DNA from: WHUA01 sp963711215
Lineage (GTDB): Bacteria; Pseudomonadota; Alphaproteobacteria; UBA8366
Direction: 5' to 3'
DNA length: 64,000 nt
Assembly: GCA_963711215.1 (NCBI GenBank)
Contig: CAVQDH010000011.1
Location: forward strand, 1-64,000
Shown here: in pieces, positions 62,795 through 64,000 of the stretch
Layout of the letters: the number at the start of each line of letters is the position of its first letter
Numbering within the stretch: position 1 is the first letter of the stretch
Notes under the pieces: generated by a model
What the model saw: the letters and a program-made list of their open reading frames with translations, nothing else
Database searches by the model: none
What the model was told of the DNA's origin: nothing
Made by a program: the position numbers and the translations under genes

Positions 62795-64000
62795 TCAGTC
62801 CGAGACCAGCCAGCGGGAATCGCGGCCGACGACGAAGCTGGCGCGCGTCGCGACCGGTGCGCCCGGCCGCGCGACATACGGCACGACGCGGAAATCGGTG
62901 CGCCACTGCGTGCGGTTGACGACGCAGCGCAGATAGCCGCGCTGGTCGTTGCAGAAGGCGATATGCGGGTTGGCGTCGACGATCCGGCGCAGGCCCTTCT
63001 TCATGTCCACGCCGTCGCCGTCGGAGGAGATCGAGGTCACGACGAACTCGTTGCCGAGGATCTCCGATTTCGGATCGTCGAAATTGGCCTGTCAGCCGCC
63101 CGGCCCAGTTGTTGTGCACGTCGCCCGACAGCACGATCAGTCCCTCGACATGGTGCGTCCGGACCGCGTCGAACAGGCGGCCGCGCGCCGCGACGTAACC
63201 GTCCCATTTGTCGCTGTGGTACTCGTCGACGCCGTCCTTCCGGCGCCGCCGCTGCAGGACCGGGATCTGCTCGGCCAGCACCGTCCAGCGCGGCGACGTA
63301 TCGGCGAATTTCTCGGTGAGCCAGCGCTCCTGCTCGAAGCCCATGAGCGTGGCCTTGGGGTCATACGCGTCCTTGCAGCGCGGCTGCCATTTCGAGCCGC
63401 AGGGCTGGACGGTGCGGTGCTGGCGCGTGTCGAGCAGGTGGATCGCCGCCAGGTCGCCGAAGCGCAGCGTCCGGTAGAGCCGCATCTCCGGCCCGTTCGG
63501 CCGCATGGCGGAGCGGAAGGGCATATGCTCGTAATAGGCCTGGTAGGCCGCGGCCCGGCGGCGCAGGAACGCGCCGGGGCCGACGCGGCCGCTCACGTCA
63601 TGCGCATCGGCATAGTCGTTCGCCACCTCGTGGTCGTCCGGTACCGCCGCCCAGGGAAAGGCGGCGTGCGCCGCCTGCAGGTCGGGGTCGAGCTTGTAGA
63701 GGGCGTAACGGTTGCGGTAGGCCTGCAGCGTCTTCACGGTCGAGGAGTTGTGCCGGCGGGGCTGGCTGTCGTCGATACCGCCCTCGTAGATGTAGTCGCC
63801 GACATGCAGCACGAGGTCGAGGTCTTCCTCGGCCATGTGGCGGTAGGCGGTGTAGTAGCCGTGCTGGTACTCCTGGCAGCAGGCGACGGCCAGCTGAAGG
63901 CGCTCCAGGGGCTCCGACGCCGCGGGGGCGGTGCGTGTGCGGCCGATCGCGCTGGCGTGGCCCAGCGCATCGAAGCGGTACCAGTACCAGCGGCCGGGCT
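62795..64000 (-). CDS. Alkaline phosphatase D (PhoD) family protein, frameshifted, 5' end off the window
   Basis: PhoD-type phosphodiesterase/phosphatase with a calcium-iron site. H-V-G-D-Y-I-Y-E-G (metal Asp), V-P-D-D-H-E-V-A-N-D-Y, L-D-T-R-Q-H, and L-S-G-D-V-H (late His motif) are present. The N-terminal part, including signal peptide, lies beyond 64000. The frame breaks near 63089: continuation N-F-D-D-P-K-S-E-I-L-G-N-E-F is in the next frame, ending R-W-L-V-S-D. Secreted protein in the family (Tat), not checkable here. Confidence 0.88.

Overview
The window is about two-thirds G+C throughout, densely coding, with ABC-independent importers (TRAP, tripartite tricarboxylate), TauD and PhyH oxygenases, an NsrR-type regulator and many small-molecule hydrolases. 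This points to a metabolically versatile alphaproteobacterium, perhaps a Rhodospirillales-like soil or water organism; no rRNA, tRNA or marker gene is present to fix the lineage, so this is inference from gene content. No prophage, insertion sequence, CRISPR array or tRNA was seen.

Layout. 1-8383: a catabolic cluster (PhyH-type oxygenase, ring-opening amidohydrolase, M20 carbamoylase, TRAP importer, PuuE-like deacetylase, cyclase-family hydrolase) that looks like uptake and hydrolysis of a cyclic ureide or related N-heterocycle. 8654-10492: a nitric-oxide type module (DUF6306, DUF6522, group III truncated globin, NsrR-like Rrf2 regulator) around an 11-1-11 NsrR box. 10502-15322: an amidohydrolase divergent from a complete TctBAC importer. 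15397-30232: housekeeping and accessory genes (TrkH, Crp/Fnr regulator, fumarase/ASL-superfamily lyase, AEC carrier, hemerythrin, two TauD oxygenases, glycosyltransferase, TVP38, PilZ, LLM flavoprotein, methyltransferase, lipoproteins, GNAT). 30279-37150: zinc alcohol dehydrogenase, then a redox/second-messenger module: a membrane adenylate cyclase with a [2Fe-2S] domain, divergent from a receiver-glutaredoxin-flavoprotein fusion and a histidine kinase with a cyclic-nucleotide-type domain, plus DoxX. 37175-44667: two MetE-C-like proteins flanking an alanine/glycine symporter, a structured RNA, a MATE pump and a HerA-like ATPase. 44751-52324: ankyrin, LLM, LysR/HD-oxygenase pair, PilZ, enolase-superfamily enzyme, hydrolase, PAS protein. 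52407-56517: a degenerate GGDEF-EAL response regulator divergent from an ethylene-receptor-like histidine kinase. 56566-64000: small proteins, a secreted hydrolase, an ICL/CitE/SDR set, DUF1847 and a PhoD phosphatase running off the right edge.

Two sequence-wide observations matter for reading the annotation. First, eleven genes are broken by thirteen single-base frameshifts, every one of them a +1 change; I treat them as probable assembly errors and annotate the whole gene. Second, several families of dispersed inverted repeats occupy intergenic spaces, one of them nested inside another.

The most promising leads are the cyclic-ureide cluster at the left edge, the redox-sensing cyclase/kinase/flavoprotein module at 31.5-36.6 kb, and the kinase at 54.8 kb with every ethylene/copper-binding residue of plant ETR1 in register.
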